A stretch of 64,000 bases of DNA, from positions 62,001 through 126,000 of the forward strand of contig CBDIHP010000040.1 in assembly GCA_965279195.1 (NCBI GenBank). The letters are read 5' to 3'. This document shows positions 40,837 through 52,149 of this stretch, piece after piece. Numbering within the stretch: the stretch's first letter is position 1; each line of letters opens with the position of its first letter. The DNA comes from CBDIHP01 sp965279195. GTDB taxonomy: Bacteria; Planctomycetota; Planctomycetia; Isosphaerales; Isosphaeraceae. The notes beneath the pieces are model-generated. The model was not told the origin of the DNA and did no database searches. It saw nothing but the letters and a program-made list of their open reading frames with translations. Made by a program: the position numbers and the translations under genes.

Positions 40837-43228
40837 ATGAAGATCCATCGCCGCGACGGACTGGCCCTGCTGGCGTTCGCGGCGACGGCCCTGGTCTGCT
40901 TCGGGCGGCTGACGCTGTCGCCCGGATCGTTGATCGTGGACCCTGACCGGCCGGCCGTGGATGTGCGGACCCGGCTGGAGGTGCCGACGGTCGGCAACGA
41001 CCTGACGCGTCTATTCTTGCCGCATCACCTTTGGGTCGGCCGGAATGTGCGGACGCTGGGCCGGTTGCCGCTGTGGGACGACCGGGGGTTCGGTGGCCGG
41101 CCGCTGGTGGGGAACCCCCAGGCGGGGGTGTTCTATCCGCCGGTCTGGCTGGTGTGGTGGTCGGATTCGCCCTCGGCGCTTTGCTGGCTGACCGTGGCCC
41201 ACGTCGTCTGGTTGGCCCTCGGGACGTATCGCCTGGCGGATACGCTGGGTCTGGGCTTCCGATTCTCCTTGTTCGCTGGGCTGTGCGTCCAGGGCTCGCC
41301 GTTCGTCCTGGGGCATGTGTTCGCCGGGCATCTGCCGCACGTCTGGGCGGTGTCGTGGTTTCCCCTGGGTGTACGAGGCGTTGGTGCGGGCCCGGCGGGG
41401 GAACCGGTCGGGCTGGCTGGCGTTGCCGCCGCTTCTGGCCCTCTGCTTCGTGGCCGGGCATCCGCAGGAGTGGTACCTGCTGGTCCTCGGGATCGGGGCG
41501 GTGGCCCTGCATGATTTGATGAAGACCCGGGATTGGCCTCGCGGGCTGGCGTGGGCCGGGGTGATCGCCCTGAGCCTGGGGCTGGTCGGTCTGGAACTGG
41601 TGCCGATCTTGAAAGCGCGTCCGTGGACCGCCGGAAAGGCGGGCGGGACCCTGGCGATGGCGGACCGGTTCCACCTGGGGCCGGCGAACCTGGCGCAGTG
41701 GGTCTCGCCGAATGCGCTGGGGAATCCGGCCGGGTATGTCGGGCCGGGGAACTGGTGGGAGTCGCAGGCGTCGGTCGGGCTGGTGGTGGGCGTGCTGGTC
41801 CTGGTGGCCGGATTCGGGCCACGTCGACGGCCGCTGGTGCGGGGGCTGCTTGCGGCTGTGTTGATGTGTGGGGTCTTCGCGGCGGGGCGGTCGTTGGGGG
41901 TGTTTTCGGTCTTGTTTCACGTGCTGCCGGGGATGGGGGAGTTCCGGACTCCGGCGAGGGTATTATTCCTGGCGCAGCCGCTGGTCGCGGTGCTGGCGGC
42001 GGTGGGGTTGGAGACGGTTTCGCGGGATGGGGGGTGGTTTCGTTGGGGACGGTGGATTGGGTTCGGAGTGGTCCTGGTGGTGTGTGCGTGGGGGTTGGTG
42101 GAGGGGGTTACGGTGAGCCGTCCGTCCGGGCATGGTGGGTTGGCGCTTCCCTCCGGTTCGCGTCTGCACTCCAGCCTACCTTGGGTGATTCTGTGTCAGC
42201 CGGGGTTCTGGATCGCGGTGTCGGGGATGGGTCGGCGGGGGGCGATAGTCTGGGCGGTGGCGGCGGTCGCGGAGTTGGCGGTTTACGGGGTGGACCTGAT
42301 CCGCGTAGCGCCGCCGGAGCGGTTCCTGGCGGCGGGGCCGATGGATGGGGTGCTGGCGAGCGACGTGGGAGTCCGGGTTCGGGCCAGGGATTGGTTCTAT
42401 GAGGATGCGATGGCGGCGCGCCTGGGGCTGTCGAAGGCGAATGTCGGCGACGGGTTCCAGGTCCGGCATGCGACCGAGCTGGTCGAGCGCCTGTATCCGA
42501 TGTTCCACCCGGCCTGGGACGTGAGGGGCGAGGCCCTGGATGAGGCGGTCGAGGCGGTGCGTCGGCTCGACAGGCAGGCGATTCTGGATCGGTTGGCTGT
42601 GGGCTGGCTGGTGGACGAGGGCCCGCCAGATCCGTCATTGCCCTGGGACCCGGTGGCGACGGGGCCTTGGCGTGGGACGAGTTATACGGTCTACCGGAAT
42701 CCCACCGCCCTGCCCCGGGCGTATGTCGTGCCGGGGGCCGTTGTCGATCGCGACTCGCGGCGGATCCGGCTTCACGACCCGCGCCAGGTGGTGATGATGG
42801 ATATGGATCCGTTGGGGCAAGTGGCGGGGCCGAGGCAGGCGTTCCGGCCGGCGGAGCTTGATGCGACAGATCCCGACCGGAAGCGGATCCGGGTCCGGAC
42901 GGAGGGGCCCGGGCTGCTCGTGGTGGCCGACACGTGGATGCCGGGGTGGTCGGCGACGTTGGATGGAAGGCCGGTCGAGATCCTCCTGGGGAACCGTGCG
43001 CAGCGGGTGGTGGCGATCCCGTCGGCGGGTGAGCATGTGATCGAGATGGTCTACCGGACGCCGGGGCTGGATCTCGGGATGGCGATCTCGGCGGGGGCGC
43101 TTGTGGTGTGGGCCGGGCTTGCCGCTCGGTGGGTAGGGTGTGGTACGCCGCGGACCAGCGGGACGCGGGGTTCCGCACCGAGGGATGCCGACGACACGCC
43201 GGTCAACCTGGACGGCGGGGCGGGTTGA
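40837..43228 (+). pseudogene. YfhO-like multi-TM protein, split by a frameshift
   Basis: This is a large membrane protein of the YfhO type (putative lipid-linked glycosylation factor). ATG 40837 reads MKIHRRDGLALLAFAATALV through GGRPLVGNPQAGVFYPP (the family's active-site-like loop) to AVSWFPLG. At about 41360 the run TTTCCCC breaks the frame; removing one C gives AVSWFPWVYEALVRARRGN, and the downstream frame (nominal ORF from 41315) continues cleanly to 43228. It passes through further TM segments and a soluble C-terminal domain (LLVVADTWMPGWSATLDG, typical of YfhO) and a final TM. The last 30 residues run into a dispersed repeat. Either a sequencing error in a homopolymer or a recent inactivation; the intact gene would encode about 797 residues. 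Confidence 0.75.
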
Positions 43229-43229
43229 C

Positions 43230-43263
43230 GGTGCGGAGGACGCGAGCACGCGTCCACCACACC
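43230..43263. terminator. Hairpin between convergent genes (GGTGCGGxGGACGCG family)
   Basis: GGTGCGGAGGACGCG, a four-base loop AGCA and CGCGTCCACCACACC pair over 13 of 15 positions between the convergent YfhO-like and VWA genes. The same palindrome family occurs perfectly at 50145-50185. Confidence 0.65.
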
Positions 43264-43267
43264 CTGC

Positions 43268-45607
43268 TCAGGCCCAACCTTTGGCCTTGCGGAGGGCCCA
43301 TTCGAGGGTCAGGAGGGTGGTGAAGACGAGGAAGAAGGGCCAGTTGTCCCAGACGCGATGCTCGGACTGGGTGGTGTATTCTGATGCGTCGGGGCCGAGC
43401 TTGGCGAGCTGCTTGCCGACGTCCTCGGGGCGGATGACCTCGCCGCCGGTGATCTCGGAGATCTGCTTGAGGAGGGCGAGGTCTGCGGCGGGGCGTTCGA
43501 GCTCGCGGTTGTCCTGGTAGACCATGAACCGGGCGGTGTCGCTGCCGAGGGTCTTGCCCTGGCGGGTGCCCTTGACGCTGACGGTGTATTCGCCCGGCTG
43601 GCCGTTGGCGAAGTAGGAGCCGGTGAAGTCTTCCCCCTTGAGGAAGAGTTGCAGGGGCTCGGGCTTCGCGTTCGGGGCGTTGAGGGTGACGGTGGTCTCG
43701 TACTGGACGTCGGTGACGGGCTCGTTCTTGGAGTCGCGGGCCGAGGCGATGACCTCCAGCTTCTGGCCGACGCCCATGCGGCGGCGATCGAGCTTGAGTT
43801 TGACCTGGCTCTCGCCGTTGTTCTCCTTGTGGGCGAGCCAGAGGATGGCCTGCCGCCAGAAGCGTGCGTGGGAGAGGAGCCCCTCCGAGGACGGATCCAG
43901 GATCGCCGATCGGACCCAGGGCCAGGTCTCTCCGCCGAAGGCGATCGATCGGCCCCGGCCGATGTCGATGCTCAGCATGACCGGCTCGCGGCCGGCGGTG
44001 AGCAGCAGGTTGGCGCTGGCCTTCGGACGGCTGAACCGGTTGGTGCCCATGATGGGCGCGAGGCCCTTCCAGAGCCGCTCGGACTCGGCCCGGTCGGCGT
44101 TGAGCCGGAGGACGTAGTTGTCGAGCGCGGCGGGGTTGGGCGTGAGCTTCAGCCCCTCCTCGGGTTCGAGTTGGCCGTCATCGGGGTGCATGTCGACAGG
44201 GAGGATGGCGGACAGCTCGGTCGTGGCCCAGCCGCCGGACCCGAAGCTCGATCGGCCGCCGAGCATGAGCAGCCCTGCCCCGTTGCGGACGTTCAGCGCG
44301 AGCTGGCGGATCTGGGCCTGGGTGAAGTACTCGGCGGGGATGTCGCCGAGGATGTAGACGTCGTACGCGTTGGGGGTGAAGAGGCCGTCCTTGAGCAGCC
44401 CGGTGTCGCCGTGGGCCGGCTCGCGGACGACCTCCAGGTCGGCGTGGATCTCCTTGGCGGCGTCGAGCGCGCGGGTCAGGAAGCGGTACTCGTGCGAGAA
44501 GTTGGAGCCTTGGACGTACAACACCTTGAGTCCGCCGCTGAGGACGGTCATGTAGGTGCTGATCTCGTTGTTCGAGGTGATCAGCTCCCCGTCGCGCGGC
44601 TTGACCTTGAGCGTGACCCGCTTCTCGCCGGCCGTCTGGGGGATGTACTTCAAGCCCGTGATGGGGATCGTGTCTGAGGCCTCGGGCGCCTTGATCGTCC
44701 TGGTGGCGACGGGGTTATTCGGCTCGCCCTCGACGTGCAACTCGATGTCGAGCGACTGGTTGGCGAACCCCCGTGCGGTGATGACACCGCGGATCTCGGG
44801 CTGGTTCTTGACGAAGACGACTGGGCCGGCGACGAGGTCGCGGACGGCGATGTCGCGCGACGAGGCTGCGGCGTTCTCGGATCCGACGGGGACGGTGTAC
44901 ACCGGGATCTGAAGGGCCTTGAGCTGCTGCGCGGCGTCGAGCGGAGGGCCGCCGCCGTTGTTGCTGCCGTCGGACGTCAGGATGATCCGGGAGATGCGGG
45001 TCCCCTGGAGTTCCTTCACGACGCGGGACATGGCGGTGCCGATGGCCGTCTCGGCGCCGGTGGGCTTGTCGGTATCCGCCTTCTTCGCGACGACCGGCGC
45101 GGGTGCGGGTGCAGCCTTCTTGTCGTCGGGATTGGCGTCGGGCTTCGGCTCGGCCTTGGCCTTGTCGTCGGTGGCAGGTTTGGGAGTCGCCGCGGACTCG
45201 GAGGCTTCCTCCCGGAGTTCGCGGTCGAACTGGTAGACCTTGAGTTCGAGCTGGCTCTCCTTGCCGCCGGTGATGGCCTTGCGGGCCTGCTCGACCGCCT
45301 TGCGTGCGACCTTCCATCGCGACTGGCCGCCGACCTCGTCGGTGATGTTCATGCTCTCGGTGGCGTCCACCAGGACGACGACCGACGCATTCTCCTTGCG
45401 TTTCTCGTTGATGAGGACGGCGGGCCGGAGCGCGGCGAGGAGGCAGAGGAGGATGGCGGCGAGGCGGAGGGCGAGCGCGACGTATCGCCAGCCGCCGCGC
45501 GTGCCCTTGAGTCGTTCGCGGTAGGCCCAGAGGGTCAGCCCCGTGACGATCAGCGCGGCGATCGCGACTACGGGCCAGGGGCCGATCGGCTTGAAGCTGA
45601 TGTTCAT
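43268..45607 (-). CDS. VWA / glutamine-amidotransferase-like membrane protein, fourth gene of MoxR operon
   Basis: This 779-residue protein has TM helices at about 11-28 and 43-61, then a VWA domain starting VVVLVDATESMNI (D81; the MIDAS is DATES, with Thr at the first Ser position). A long low-complexity insert rich in Ala/Pro/Lys/Asp (about 137-185) interrupts the domain. A class-I glutamine-amidotransferase-like segment follows (VLYVQGSNFSHEYRFLTRAL; GAGLLMLGGRSSFGSGGW), then beta-sandwich repeats and a last TM near the C-terminus (PFFLVFTTLLTLEWALRK). Such proteins are the distal members of MoxR/DUF58/BatA operons and are probably periplasmic. It lies only four bases after the 721-residue protein gene. 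Confidence 0.87.
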   Translation of the reverse strand: MNISFKPIGPWPVVAIAALIVTGLTLWAYRERLKGTRGGWRYVALALRLAAILLCLLAALRPAVLINEKRKENASVVVLVDATESMNITDEVGGQSRWKVARKAVEQARKAITGGKESQLELKVYQFDRELREEASESAATPKPATDDKAKAEPKPDANPDDKKAAPAPAPVVAKKADTDKPTGAETAIGTAMSRVVKELQGTRISRIILTSDGSNNGGGPPLDAAQQLKALQIPVYTVPVGSENAAASSRDIAVRDLVAGPVVFVKNQPEIRGVITARGFANQSLDIELHVEGEPNNPVATRTIKAPEASDTIPITGLKYIPQTAGEKRVTLKVKPRDGELITSNNEISTYMTVLSGGLKVLYVQGSNFSHEYRFLTRALDAAKEIHADLEVVREPAHGDTGLLKDGLFTPNAYDVYILGDIPAEYFTQAQIRQLALNVRNGAGLLMLGGRSSFGSGGWATTELSAILPVDMHPDDGQLEPEEGLKLTPNPAALDNYVLRLNADRAESERLWKGLAPIMGTNRFSRPKASANLLLTAGREPVMLSIDIGRGRSIAFGGETWPWVRSAILDPSSEGLLSHARFWRQAILWLAHKENNGESQVKLKLDRRRMGVGQKLEVIASARDSKNEPVTDVQYETTVTLNAPNAKPEPLQLFLKGEDFTGSYFANGQPGEYTVSVKGTRQGKTLGSDTARFMVYQDNRELERPAADLALLKQISEITGGEVIRPEDVGKQLAKLGPDASEYTTQSEHRVWDNWPFFLVFTTLLTLEWALRKAKGWA

Positions 45608-45611
45608 GGGG

Positions 45612-47777
45612 TCAGACCTTCACTTCCCGGTTGAATCGGTTCGCCAGGAGGTTTTCCAGGGTGATGACGACCAGGATCAGGAACATCAGCCAGGGAAACA
45701 GCTCGGATCCGTACATGACCAGGTCGAGGGCCCGCTTGAGCGAGTCGGGGTCGTCGGCGAGCTGATAGAGGTCCTTGCCGAAGAGGTTGTCGAGGTCGGC
45801 CGTTTCGAGCGCGACGACCTCGGCCTCCTTCGGGGACGGGTTCACGCTGAAGCCGAGCCTGGTCTCGGAGCCGTCGGGTACGGTGCCCTTCACCGACCAG
45901 TTGCCGGGGGTCTCGCGGCCATAGATGCGGAGCGTGGGGTCGGTGACCGGGGCGGAGATGGTGTCGGAGACCGGGGGGTCGTCGGGGCTGCGTACGACGA
46001 ACCGGCTGGCGCGCCGGGCGGGGTCGAGCGGGAGCAGGACGTCCTCGCCGGCCTCGTAGTTCAACGTCTCGCCGGAGGTCCCGGCGAGGTAAGGTACGGT
46101 CTCCAGGGCGAGTTCGAAGAAGGCGTAGGACTGCGGGAACTCGTTCCAGGCGGCGGGGTCGTTGCGGTCGGGCCGGCGCGAGAGGGGCGTGGTCCAGAGG
46201 AGGACGTGGCCGGCGCGGCTGCCCTGGAAGGTCCGCTCGATGAGGGCGGGCGAGCCGTCGGTGTACTTGATGAGCACGCGCGAGGCGTCGCCGGGCTTGG
46301 CCTCCCAGAACCGATAGATGGGGGTCGAGGCGAGGAACGACTCCAGCTCGCGCGGGTGACGTTTGAGGAGCGGGTGGTCGTACTGGGCCTCGCCGAAGAA
46401 CGTGGCCTTCTCGGGCGACTTGGGGCTGAGGAGGGTGGCGGGCATGAGCGACGCGGCGGCCCCTCCGTTGAACTCCTGCGCGACGGTGCGGTTTCCCGCC
46501 GCGATCACCAGGCCGCCCCCTTCACGAACATACGTGTTCAGGCGGCTCCAGACCTCGTCTCCCAGGCGGTCGACGTTGAGGACGAAGATGGTCGCGTAGT
46601 TCTTGAGCGACGCGGGCGACTTGCTGGCGAACTGGGCGGGTCGGATGGTCTCGACCTTGAAGGGCAACGTCAGGCCCGGCGGAAGGTCGGCGGCGTCGGG
46701 CTGGAGCGCCTTCTGGATGAAGGTCGAATCGATATTCTCCTGGGAGATCAGCAGGACCTGATAGGCCGGCTGGACGCGGAAGGAGAAGTACCGGGCGTCG
46801 TCGAATTTCATGAAGTCGGGCTCGCCGGTGAGCCGGACCTCGCCCTGGTGGAGGCCGACGTCGAGCTTCGGCGGCGCCTGGAAGGTGACGTCGATCTGGC
46901 CGTTCTCGGGGACGTCGATGGGCTTCTTCTCGCGAGGGACGCCGTCGACTCGGAGTTCCAGCACCCGCGAGGCCTTCTTGCCCGAGGCCCGCACCGTCGC
47001 GCGGATCTCCAGCGGTTCGCCCTGGGTGGCGACGGCGGTGGCGGGCTCGGCCTTGACGACGGCGACGTCCTGGACCTCCTTGGGGGTGAGCCGGAGGACG
47101 TAGGTGTTGACCTTGTTCTTGCCCTCGGCGACCTTCTTGACCTCCTCGGCGACCTTGGGGGAGGTGAGGTCCCAGGCGGAGCGGGCGAGGTCGGTGAGGA
47201 CGTAGACCTCGCGCCTGGTGAGGCTGCTGGCACCGACGACGGCGTAGGCCTGGAGCACGGCGATGTTGATGGGCCGGTTGGCCGCGCGGAGGTTCAGGGC
47301 GTCGATGCGCTTGCGGGCGGCGGCGGGGGTGAGGGCCGCCTGCTTGACCGGCTCGGCGGTGTCGAAGACGAAGATCTCGCTGTTCTCGGTGGTCCGCTTG
47401 AGGAGGTCGAGGGCGCGGAGTTTGGCCTCGGCCAGGCGGTTGTTGCCGCGCTCGGTGTACTCCATGGACAGGCTGGTGTCGAACACCAGGGCCATGGCGG
47501 TGGGGACCTCGGCGTCGCCGATGGGGGTCTGGGAGTAGATGGTCGGCCGGGCCAGGGCCAGGGCCATGAGCGCGATGACGGCCATGCGGGCGAGGAGGAG
47601 CAGCCAGTTCTTGATCTTGAGCTTCTTCTTGGACCGCTTGTGCCGCTCCTTGATGAGGCGCAAGGCGGGGAAGATGATGTGCTTGGGCTTCTGCTTCATG
47701 AACAGGTGGAGGATCACGGGCAAGGCCGCGAGGGCCGCCCCGGCCGCCAGTCCTGCGTGGAGGAGCGAGATGTCCAT
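45612..47777 (-). CDS. BatA-like membrane protein with VWA domain, third gene of MoxR operon
   Basis: The 721-residue protein begins with the BatA N-terminal hairpin (TM at about 6-25, then KQKPKHIIFPALRLIKERHK, TM at about 58-76 ending ALARPT). The VWA domain starts at ALVFDTSLSMEY (D100, MIDAS DTSLS). The middle part has beta-sandwich and amidotransferase-like segments (IFVLNVDRLGDEVWSRLNTY; GGGLVIAAGN). A C-terminal TM lies at about 693-712 (PWLMFLILVVITLENLLA). It is probably anchored in the inner membrane with the large middle part in the periplasm. It is separated from the DUF58 gene by 77 bases. Confidence 0.88.
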   Translation of the reverse strand: MDISLLHAGLAAGAALAALPVILHLFMKQKPKHIIFPALRLIKERHKRSKKKLKIKNWLLLLARMAVIALMALALARPTIYSQTPIGDAEVPTAMALVFDTSLSMEYTERGNNRLAEAKLRALDLLKRTTENSEIFVFDTAEPVKQAALTPAAARKRIDALNLRAANRPINIAVLQAYAVVGASSLTRREVYVLTDLARSAWDLTSPKVAEEVKKVAEGKNKVNTYVLRLTPKEVQDVAVVKAEPATAVATQGEPLEIRATVRASGKKASRVLELRVDGVPREKKPIDVPENGQIDVTFQAPPKLDVGLHQGEVRLTGEPDFMKFDDARYFSFRVQPAYQVLLISQENIDSTFIQKALQPDAADLPPGLTLPFKVETIRPAQFASKSPASLKNYATIFVLNVDRLGDEVWSRLNTYVREGGGLVIAAGNRTVAQEFNGGAAASLMPATLLSPKSPEKATFFGEAQYDHPLLKRHPRELESFLASTPIYRFWEAKPGDASRVLIKYTDGSPALIERTFQGSRAGHVLLWTTPLSRRPDRNDPAAWNEFPQSYAFFELALETVPYLAGTSGETLNYEAGEDVLLPLDPARRASRFVVRSPDDPPVSDTISAPVTDPTLRIYGRETPGNWSVKGTVPDGSETRLGFSVNPSPKEAEVVALETADLDNLFGKDLYQLADDPDSLKRALDLVMYGSELFPWLMFLILVVITLENLLANRFNREVKV

Positions 47778-47854
47778 GAGGTCCGCCCAGGTTCGCCGGC
47801 GCTCGGCCGGACGGTCATTCGGTCGTCTTCAAGTTGATCGGCCAGGATGGGTGG

Positions 47855-48754
47855 CTATCCGCGTGCCTGACGACTGTGGAGGTAGCTCATGAGGGCCTTG
47901 TCGAACGGCATTCCCGTGTGGAGCGGGACGTAGTCGATCCGCGCGCCCCGGCATTCCTTGCGATAGTTGGCCTGGAAGGCGGCGACCTCGTCGAGGTAGT
48001 CGGCCTTGATGGCGTCGGCGTCGACCTGGAGGGTCTCGCGGGTCTCGTTGTCCTCGAGCTCCACCATGCCCTCGAATGGGAAGAGGGCCTCGGCCTCGTC
48101 GAGGATGTGGAACAGGATGACGTCGTGGCCGGCGTGCCGGAGCCGGTGCAGCGCCTTGAAGATCGGCTCGGGTTCGCCGAGGAGGTCGCTGAACAGCATG
48201 ACCAGGCTTCGGTGCCGCATCATGCTGGCGACCTGGTGCAGGCTCCTGGCGATCTCGGTCTCCCCCTGCGGCTTGAGCCCCGCGAGCATGGAGAGGATGT
48301 TGCCGATCTGGGTCCGCTTGCTCTTGGGGGGGAGGCTCTTGGACACGGCCTTGTCGAATGAGATCAGCCCGACGGGGTCCTGCTGGTGGATCATGAGGTA
48401 CGCCAGGGCCGCCGCGAGGCTGATGGCGTACTCGAACTTGGTCAGCTCCTGGCGGTAGGTGTAGCCCATGGATCCGGAGAGGTCCATGACGAGGTAGCCG
48501 GTCAGGTTCGTCTCGGCCTGGAACTTCTTGATGTAGAAGCGGTCGGTCTTGGCGAAGACCGACCAGTCGATGTCCGAGATGTTGTCGCCGGGGGAGTACT
48601 TGCGGTGCTCCGAGAACTCGACCGAGAACCCGTGGAACGGGCTGGCGTGCAAGCCGGAGATGAAGCCCTCGACGATGAACTTGGCGCGCAGGTCGAGCCG
48701 GGAGACCTGTCGGATGACCTCGGGCTTCAGGTACTTCTCGGCGGTGCTGGCCAT
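47855..48754 (-). CDS. DUF58 protein, second gene of MoxR operon
   Basis: This 299-residue DUF58 protein has the family core RKYSPGDNISDIDW (residues 51-64) followed by a VWA-like strand with a MIDAS-type motif, MDLSGSMG (D91). C-terminal features include LVMLFSDLLGEPEP and HDVILFHILDEAE. DUF58 proteins act as partners of MoxR AAA+ ATPases in assembling or activating protein complexes. There is no TM helix. It starts 49 bases after the MoxR gene. Confidence 0.9.
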   Translation of the reverse strand: MASTAEKYLKPEVIRQVSRLDLRAKFIVEGFISGLHASPFHGFSVEFSEHRKYSPGDNISDIDWSVFAKTDRFYIKKFQAETNLTGYLVMDLSGSMGYTYRQELTKFEYAISLAAALAYLMIHQQDPVGLISFDKAVSKSLPPKSKRTQIGNILSMLAGLKPQGETEIARSLHQVASMMRHRSLVMLFSDLLGEPEPIFKALHRLRHAGHDVILFHILDEAEALFPFEGMVELEDNETRETLQVDADAIKADYLDEVAAFQANYRKECRGARIDYVPLHTGMPFDKALMSYLHSRQARG

Positions 48755-48803
48755 GTCGCCTCAATCGTGGAGAGGGGGGCGGGTGAGGTCGGACTCGGCC
48801 CGC

Positions 48804-49826
<1,023 letters not shown>

Positions 49827-50456
49827 GTGCCCGACCAATCCCTTCCATTCAAGATCAAGAGCCGCGACCATCCCCGACCGGAACCCGCTCACCCGGCGTC
49901 CACCCGGTCAATTCGGGCAACGGCCTGCGCAGCGACTCCGATACCCTTCGGAACGCTTGCATTGTAGTGGCCCCGCCGCGTGGGATTCAAGGATAGCGAA
50001 AGCACTGGGGCAGGTAGTGCACGAAGCAAAGAAAAATGGGGGTTCTGGGTGTTTTGCAGGGTGAACAGTGACGCGTCTTCGCGTCCACCGCACCGGCTAT
50101 GCAACCTGCCGCGCAGGCGATTTGATCGAGCTTTCGCCCCCGTGGGTGCGGTGGACGCGGGCCCGGGGGCCGCGTCCACCGCACCCTATTCGGCGATTGA
50201 TGTTGGGTCGGGGGTTCGTACGGGGCGGCATCGGGAGTTGCTCGCCCAGCGAGGTCTTCTGTCAGCGGGGGCCGGGGTTAATCGTTGGCGTCGCGATCGT
50301 TACGACCGGTAGAAGCGGCTCGCTGGCGGTTTTCTCGGGCGGATTCAGCGGTCGGGGCCGGGCTCCGCATCGATAAATCGAATTAAGGAAGCCGCTGCGC
50401 CGCGGGTCGTCGCGAGGATCGCGAGCCCCGCGTGTGCCGCAGGAGGTTGGATTGAC
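49827..50456. other. Divergent intergenic region with palindromes
   Basis: No gene is supported. This stretch lies between the divergent MoxR and TolC genes and should hold both promoters. It contains GCGTCCACCGCACC at 50081-50094 as part of an imperfect hairpin and the perfect palindrome at 50145-50185. Confidence 0.5.
50145..50185. repeat. Perfect GGTGCGGTGGACGCGG palindrome
   Basis: GGTGCGGTGGACGCGG (50145-50160), a nine-base loop and CCGCGTCCACCGCACC (50170-50185): a perfect 16-bp stem. Related hairpins are at 50066-50094 and 43230-43263. Confidence 0.85.
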
Positions 50457-52067
50457 ATGATGTCGAAACGCTGGAGCCTCCCCAGGCCGGGACGCGGGAT
50501 CGCGGGCCTGGCACTCGCGACTTGCCTGGTCGCCGGCTCCTGGGCGTCCGCCCAGAGCCCGAGCATCGAAGTGGGCAGCCCGCCGGGCCTCTCCGGGCGG
50601 GAGAGCCTCCTGGGTCGGCCGATCGGCTCGGCCCGGATGGGTGGCGACGATTCGGCGCCCGGCAATCAGGGCCGCCCGATCGGGGGCCGCCCCGGGCCGT
50701 CGTCCAGCCGCGCACCGGTCGGCGGGCTCAACCCGCCCGGCGGCCCCCCGCCGAACGCCTCGATCCGATCCCCCCTCCCCGTCCCGCTCGAGCCGCAGAC
50801 CATCCCGAGGCTCGGCGAACTCGACCTCCCCTCGACCCCCGAGGAGGCGGGGCCCGAAGGCGGCCTGACCCTGGATTCCGCGATCGAGACCCTCCTCAGC
50901 CAGAACCTCGCGCTCATGGCGCTCAAGTTCGAGATCCCCATGGCCGAGGCCGACGTCCTCACCGCCAGCCTCCGCGCCAACCCCGTCTTCTACGCCGACA
51001 GCCAGCTCGTCCCCTACGGACACTACTCGAACGGCCGCCCCGGCGGTCAGACGCAGTACGACGTCAACATCACCTATCCCCTCGATTTGAGCCGCAAGCG
51101 GATTGCACGAACCGTCTCGGCGCGCAAGGCCAAGCTGGTCACCGAGGCGCAGTTCCAGGACGCGATCCGGCTGGAGATCGACAACCTCTATACCGCGTTT
51201 GTCGACGTCGTCGCCTCCCGCGAGACCCTCCGATACACCCAGACCTACGCCGAGGGCATCGAGAAGCTCCTGATCCTCAACCAGGACCTCTACAAGCAGG
51301 GGCACGTCACCGTCTCGTCCGTCGACGCCCTCAAGTCGCTGGTCGAGCAGGCCCAGCTCCAGGTCCGCGAATCCCGGCTGGCCCTCGGCAAGACGACCCG
51401 GGCACTGGCGCTCCTCCTGAACATCCCGCGAGAACAGGCCGAGTCGCTCAGCGTCAAGGACACACTCCGCGACGCCCGGGCCCTGTCCCAGGACACCGAC
51501 TCGATCCTCAACCTCGCCGTGGCCAACCGGCCCGACCTCGCGGCCTACCGGCTCGGGCTCGACCGGGCCAACGCCGACGTGAAGCTCGCGAAGGCGAACC
51601 GGTTCTCGGACGCCTACCTGCTCGTCCAGCCCTACACGTTCCAGGACAACCGCGCCATCGGCCTCAAGAGCGCCTACTCCTGGGCCGTCGGCGTCACGGT
51701 GCCCATCCCGGTCCACAACCGCAACCAGGGCAACATCGAGCGGGCCAAGCTGAACGTCTCGCAGACGCAGGTCCAGCTCTCGGCCTACGAGCGCAGGATC
51801 CTCAGCAATGTGGATGAGGCGATCCGCGAGTTCCAGCAGAGCCTGGACGCCATGGTCGAGATCGAGACCGAGATCATCCCGGCCTCCCGACGCGTCAGGG
51901 ATTCCGCCTTCCGACGGTTCCAGGGGGGCGAGTCGGACGCGATCGAATATCTGAATGCGCAGAAGGATTACAACGAGGTCGTCCGCCAGTACCGCGACGC
52001 CCTAGTCCGCCACCGCCGCTCGATGCTCGACCTGAATACGGCCGTCGGCGTGCGGATCCTGCCCTGA
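50457..52067 (+). CDS. TolC-family outer membrane efflux protein
   Basis: This is an outer-membrane channel-tunnel component of efflux or type I secretion systems (CzcC/CusC type). ATG 50457 follows AGGAGG by ten bases. The 536-residue protein has a signal peptide of about 33 residues (GIAGLALATCLVAGSWASAQ), a Pro/Gly-rich stretch to about 125, then the helical OEP repeats: LTLDSAIETLLSQNLALMAL in the first half and LNLAVANRPDLAAYRLGLDR, NVSQTQVQLSAYERRI and a final AQKDYNEVVRQYRDALVRHR. Partner RND/HlyD genes are not adjacent; an HlyD-type gene lies 9.6 kb away at 61678. Confidence 0.88.
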   Translation: MMSKRWSLPRPGRGIAGLALATCLVAGSWASAQSPSIEVGSPPGLSGRESLLGRPIGSARMGGDDSAPGNQGRPIGGRPGPSSSRAPVGGLNPPGGPPPNASIRSPLPVPLEPQTIPRLGELDLPSTPEEAGPEGGLTLDSAIETLLSQNLALMALKFEIPMAEADVLTASLRANPVFYADSQLVPYGHYSNGRPGGQTQYDVNITYPLDLSRKRIARTVSARKAKLVTEAQFQDAIRLEIDNLYTAFVDVVASRETLRYTQTYAEGIEKLLILNQDLYKQGHVTVSSVDALKSLVEQAQLQVRESRLALGKTTRALALLLNIPREQAESLSVKDTLRDARALSQDTDSILNLAVANRPDLAAYRLGLDRANADVKLAKANRFSDAYLLVQPYTFQDNRAIGLKSAYSWAVGVTVPIPVHNRNQGNIERAKLNVSQTQVQLSAYERRILSNVDEAIREFQQSLDAMVEIETEIIPASRRVRDSAFRRFQGGESDAIEYLNAQKDYNEVVRQYRDALVRHRRSMLDLNTAVGVRILP

Positions 52068-52149
52068 TTCGATCCGAGGCGAGGCCGTCGGGACGGATCC
52101 CGACCCCCATACGGTCGCCGGCCTCTCCGCCGGCGCAGGAGATCCTTCG

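Noticed and set aside
45543..47837. 764-residue plus-strand frame in the MoxR operon
   Set aside because: Shadow of the BatA-like gene; Gly/Val/Asp-biased reading with no motif.
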